From NCBI GenBank assembly GCA_911728455.2, contig OU452222.1, forward strand, positions 10,261,575-10,325,574: a stretch of 64,000 nucleotides of DNA, given 5' to 3'. This DNA comes from Marthasterias glacialis. Taxonomy: Eukaryota; Echinodermata; Asteroidea; Forcipulatida; Asteriidae. Within the stretch, counting starts at the first letter, position 1; each line of letters begins with the position of its first letter. The notes beneath the pieces were generated by a model, which had not been told where the DNA came from, did not search any database, and saw nothing but the letters and a program-made list of their open reading frames with translations. Of this stretch, positions 61,901 to 64,000 are shown piece by piece. Made by a program: the position numbers and the translations under genes.

Positions 61901-63875
61901 CTTCCTCCAGAGTAGTCATCCTTGGGGGTCGAAGCATACTCTGGGGGTCGTCAGGGATAGATCTCCCCACCGGTAGCCCTGCCAGAATGGAGAGGCTACA
62001 GTTGGACTTATCACTTGTGCTTTGCTGTGACCCATGGCTACTTTTGCTGACTTGAGAGTTGCTGGGGTCAGAGGTTAAATAGTTAGGGCTGATGTACACG
62101 ACATCGCACTCGTTCCTGTTGTAGTTTTTGAGAATCTGGCTTATTTCCTCAGTCCCCGATCGCCCTTGTGCTTGCTCCAGACAAGCTTTTTGCTTGTTAG
62201 GAGATCCTTGCTTTTGTGGTTTTGTCCGAGGATGGTTTTTGCTGAGATAAATTCTGCTTCTGCACACAGATGCCGTCACAGGCAAACATTTTGACAGGGG
62301 CGAGATGTTGCTTGAAGAGGCAACTCCTGCCATCGTTACCCCTTGAGCCTCTCTAATGGCTGTAAATCCCTCCCCAAGACTAAGAGGATAAAGTTCATCA
62401 CTGAGGTGTGTGAATCTCTTGTTAATGGACATGATTCCCTCTCTAATTACTGTGAATCCCTCGCCAAGGGATGCAAATTCCTCTCTTGAGAGTGTAAACT
62501 CCTCTGAAATGGATGTAAAGCCCTCTGTAACAGATGCAAATCCCTCCCTAATGGATGTGAATCCCTCCCTAATAGATGTGAATCCATCTCTTATTAGTGC
62601 GAGTCCCTTATTAATTGGATTGCCTCCCTCTTCAATAAGTGTGAATCCCTCTGAAATAAATCTGAATCCAGCTGTTATGAATGTGAATCCCTCCCCTATA
62701 AGATTGATTCCCTCTCCGATAACTGTGAATCCCTCACTAGAGGGTGTGAATGCCTTTCCAATAAGTTTGAATCCCTTTCGAATGGATGCAAATCCCTCTC
62801 TTAAGGGTGTGAATTCATTTCCAATAAATGTGAAACTGTCTCTGATGGATGTGAATTTCTCTCTGATGGATGTGAATCTCTCTCCAGTGGCTGAGAATCC
62901 TTTCCTACTGGTTTTACCTCCATGTGCAAGTTCCCTACTCGCAACAGCCTCAACCCAATGGTCATCAACATGAGTTTTCTCACATGTAACTTGAGTTTTC
63001 TCCCGTGTAACGAGACGTTTTATTCCCAGACCATGCTGATGAAATCTCACACCAGAAATCTGATTTGATGTCTCCATGAAGCAGGAGGCACCTTCAACTA
63101 CATCCTCAGCATCAGGAAATTGGCATGGAGATGCTTTATTGTTCATCCAACCATACTGAGCTTGGTCAGATGACTCTGGCACTGCAGAAGATAGGTTGTC
63201 CTGCATCTTTTCTCTGGTGACGCTATCATGGTTTGTCTTTTTGGCGTTACCAACTGTATGCCGCGATGTGAAAGGGTCTTGATGGTAGGGCTTTGGGGTT
63301 GTGCTGCTGGGAGGTCTTCCAAGGATCTCATTTGACACTGGATAGGCAAAGATATCTGATGAACTTGAATTGTCCCATTCCGCGGCATCTCTTGTATCTA
63401 TGAATCAAATTTGATTTACTGTCATCTAGGCATGGGGTATAGTTCCTACTGAGACTAACTGTAACCTTTAAAAAATATTAATATTAAAATCTATCAAACT
63501 CTGTTGAAATTGCCCCTTTAAATTATTACAGCCATAGCTGGAGTCAAACAAGTGGAAAGCTGAGTGTGAAGACGCCATGAACAATTATCACCCGATGAGG
63601 AATTTTGAGTGGCAAGTACTCTTTAAATTAAACTATATTTACTTGTTAATTCCAAACACCTGTGTTTATTCCTTACTGTCCGATATCTCCGTGTCCCAAA
63701 TGTCCATGTCCTCTGTTGTAGCATCCTCTGCCTCCCAGCAAGATTTCAAGATGGAGAGGAGGGCATCTTGAGATGGGGCACCTCTGAAAGTGCTAGAGAG
63801 CAGCTGGTCTAATCCGTCGGATTGGGAGTCTTGAAATTCTAGTGCAATTTGTGATTGTGGACCCTCTGCTATGAT
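58982..63875 (-). CDS. Long Ser-rich protein with 26-heptad repeat, C-terminal 812 aa; family not recognised
   Basis: Seven minus-strand exons: 63875-63677, 63397-61795, 61375-61162, 61008-60945, 60143-59995, 59581-59444 and 59053-58982. All junctions are GT-AG with agreeing phases, and the stop TGA is at 58984-58982. The first exon starts at an acceptor, so the N-terminus lies beyond base 64000. In order: an acidic segment (EAEDATTEDMDIWDTEISD); a 535-residue exon with the heptad array; a linker rich in Asp, Asn and Ser; a Ser/Asp/Glu block (SDSDDGTGSWSDSSSLPSIE); and a basic C-terminal region including FARRIPTLKRYLHTSP, CTVRLYKMK and KPKKKRYKQ, which looks like a nuclear localisation signal. 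The acidic-then-basic end suggests a nuclear protein. I cannot name the family. The 64-nt exon has a weak acceptor and is the least certain. Confidence 0.75.
60297..60801 (+). mobile_element. tRNA-derived SINE interrupted by a MITE
   Basis: A-box-like TGGCCGAGCAGATAAGAAC (60303-60321) and B box GGTTCGAGAC (60362-60371) resemble a tRNA-Leu-type head. The body includes TGCGTCCTTCGGATGGGACG. The tail, after the nested 123-bp MITE, reads GAGTGCTTTGAGACGCCC and AAAGCGCTATATAAG, then ATT repeats. It lies in an intron of the heptad-repeat gene, antisense to it. Confidence 0.8.
60566..60688. mobile_element. 123-bp MITE nested in a SINE
   Basis: Terminal inverted repeats GGGGTGGATTTCACAAA and TTTGTGAAATCCACCCC are perfect over at least 17 bp. 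Inside, TTAGGACTAGTC and GACTGGTCCTAA pair again, so most of the element can fold back. Confidence 0.92.
61489..61600 (+). mobile_element. SINE fragment
   Basis: GGTTTGGTGGTTGAATTCC, TTTGAATCTTGATC, then ACGTCTTTGAGCAAAACACT and TAACTTCTCAACCC, the body shared with 50108-50290. Confidence 0.6.
62352..62903 (-). repeat. 21-bp coding minisatellite: 26 heptads, consensus E-G-F-T-x-I-R
   Basis: Reading the minus strand from 62903, the heptads run KGFSATG, ERFTSIR, EKFTSIR and so on to EGFTAIR. 25 are exactly seven residues and one (DELYPLSLG) is nine. Phe at position 3 and Ile/Leu at position 6 give 3-4 spacing of hydrophobics, like the a/d positions of a coiled coil. Nucleotide units are 21 bp with imperfect identity, so the array is old enough to have diverged but keeps the frame throughout. 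Confidence 0.93.
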
Positions 63876-64000
63876 CTGAAAAAAAAATATATATATAAGT
63901 AGTATTAAACAAAATAGTGATAAAAATACATTGGAAGAATTTGACATCCAGGGAGACAATTTTGTTCTACTTTGAAAGGAATGAAGGAGACGTAGTGTGA

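Noticed and set aside
62410..62973. 187-codon open frame on the plus strand
   Set aside because: It is the antisense of the 21-bp heptad array; a repeat whose unit length is divisible by three keeps antisense frames open without selection.
1..64000. CRISPR array, operons or prokaryotic features
   Set aside because: The window is spliced eukaryotic DNA; the regular repeats found are minisatellites and MITEs without spacer structure.

Overview
The window is animal nuclear DNA. It is AT-rich, has spliced genes with GT-AG introns, and carries many short interspersed repeats. The proteins resemble their vertebrate counterparts closely. The repeats include tRNA-derived SINEs with a conserved 'CTTGAGCAAGACACT' body and many miniature inverted-repeat elements (MITEs), and the palindromic octamer TACATGTA is frequent. 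Together these suggest a marine invertebrate deuterostome, most likely an echinoderm and perhaps a sea star. The species assignment is an inference.

Layout: (1) 1-4312, minus strand: the 5' six exons of OXA1L, the mitochondrial inner-membrane insertase; its 3' end lies beyond base 1. (2) 4313-4806: a compact head-to-head promoter with two ETS-type CGGAAGT sites, an E-box, and a YY1-like site over the OXA1L start codon. (3) 4807-38531, plus strand: SLC7A6OS (Iwr1 family, RNA polymerase II nuclear import), four exons coding 371 aa. Its first intron is about 26 kb and packed with MITEs. An in-frame alternative terminal exon may lie at 33241-33360. (4) 38532-48129: a gene-poor stretch of MITEs and microsatellites. 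(5) 48130-54812, plus strand: a complete 11-exon, 484-aa cathepsin A/serine carboxypeptidase (S10) homologue. Its catalytic Ser is Gly, its catalytic His is Phe, and its substrate-carboxylate-binding Asn and Glu are also changed, so it reads as a pseudoenzyme with an intact fold. (6) 54813-58981: intergenic repeats. (7) 58982-63875, minus strand: the last seven exons (812 aa) of a long, Ser-rich, probably nuclear protein that I cannot name. It contains 26 tandem heptads of the type E-G-F-T-x-I-R.

The strongest leads are the catalytically dead carboxypeptidase; a Mutator-type MITE in that same gene whose target-site duplication starts at the first base of intron 1 and so duplicates the splice donor; and the Phe/Ile heptad array in the unknown gene. 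The genes do not form an operon or shared pathway. The only clear functional pairing is the shared OXA1L/SLC7A6OS promoter. Exon boundaries were assigned by hand from splice consensus and reading-frame phase, and every junction listed keeps the frame.
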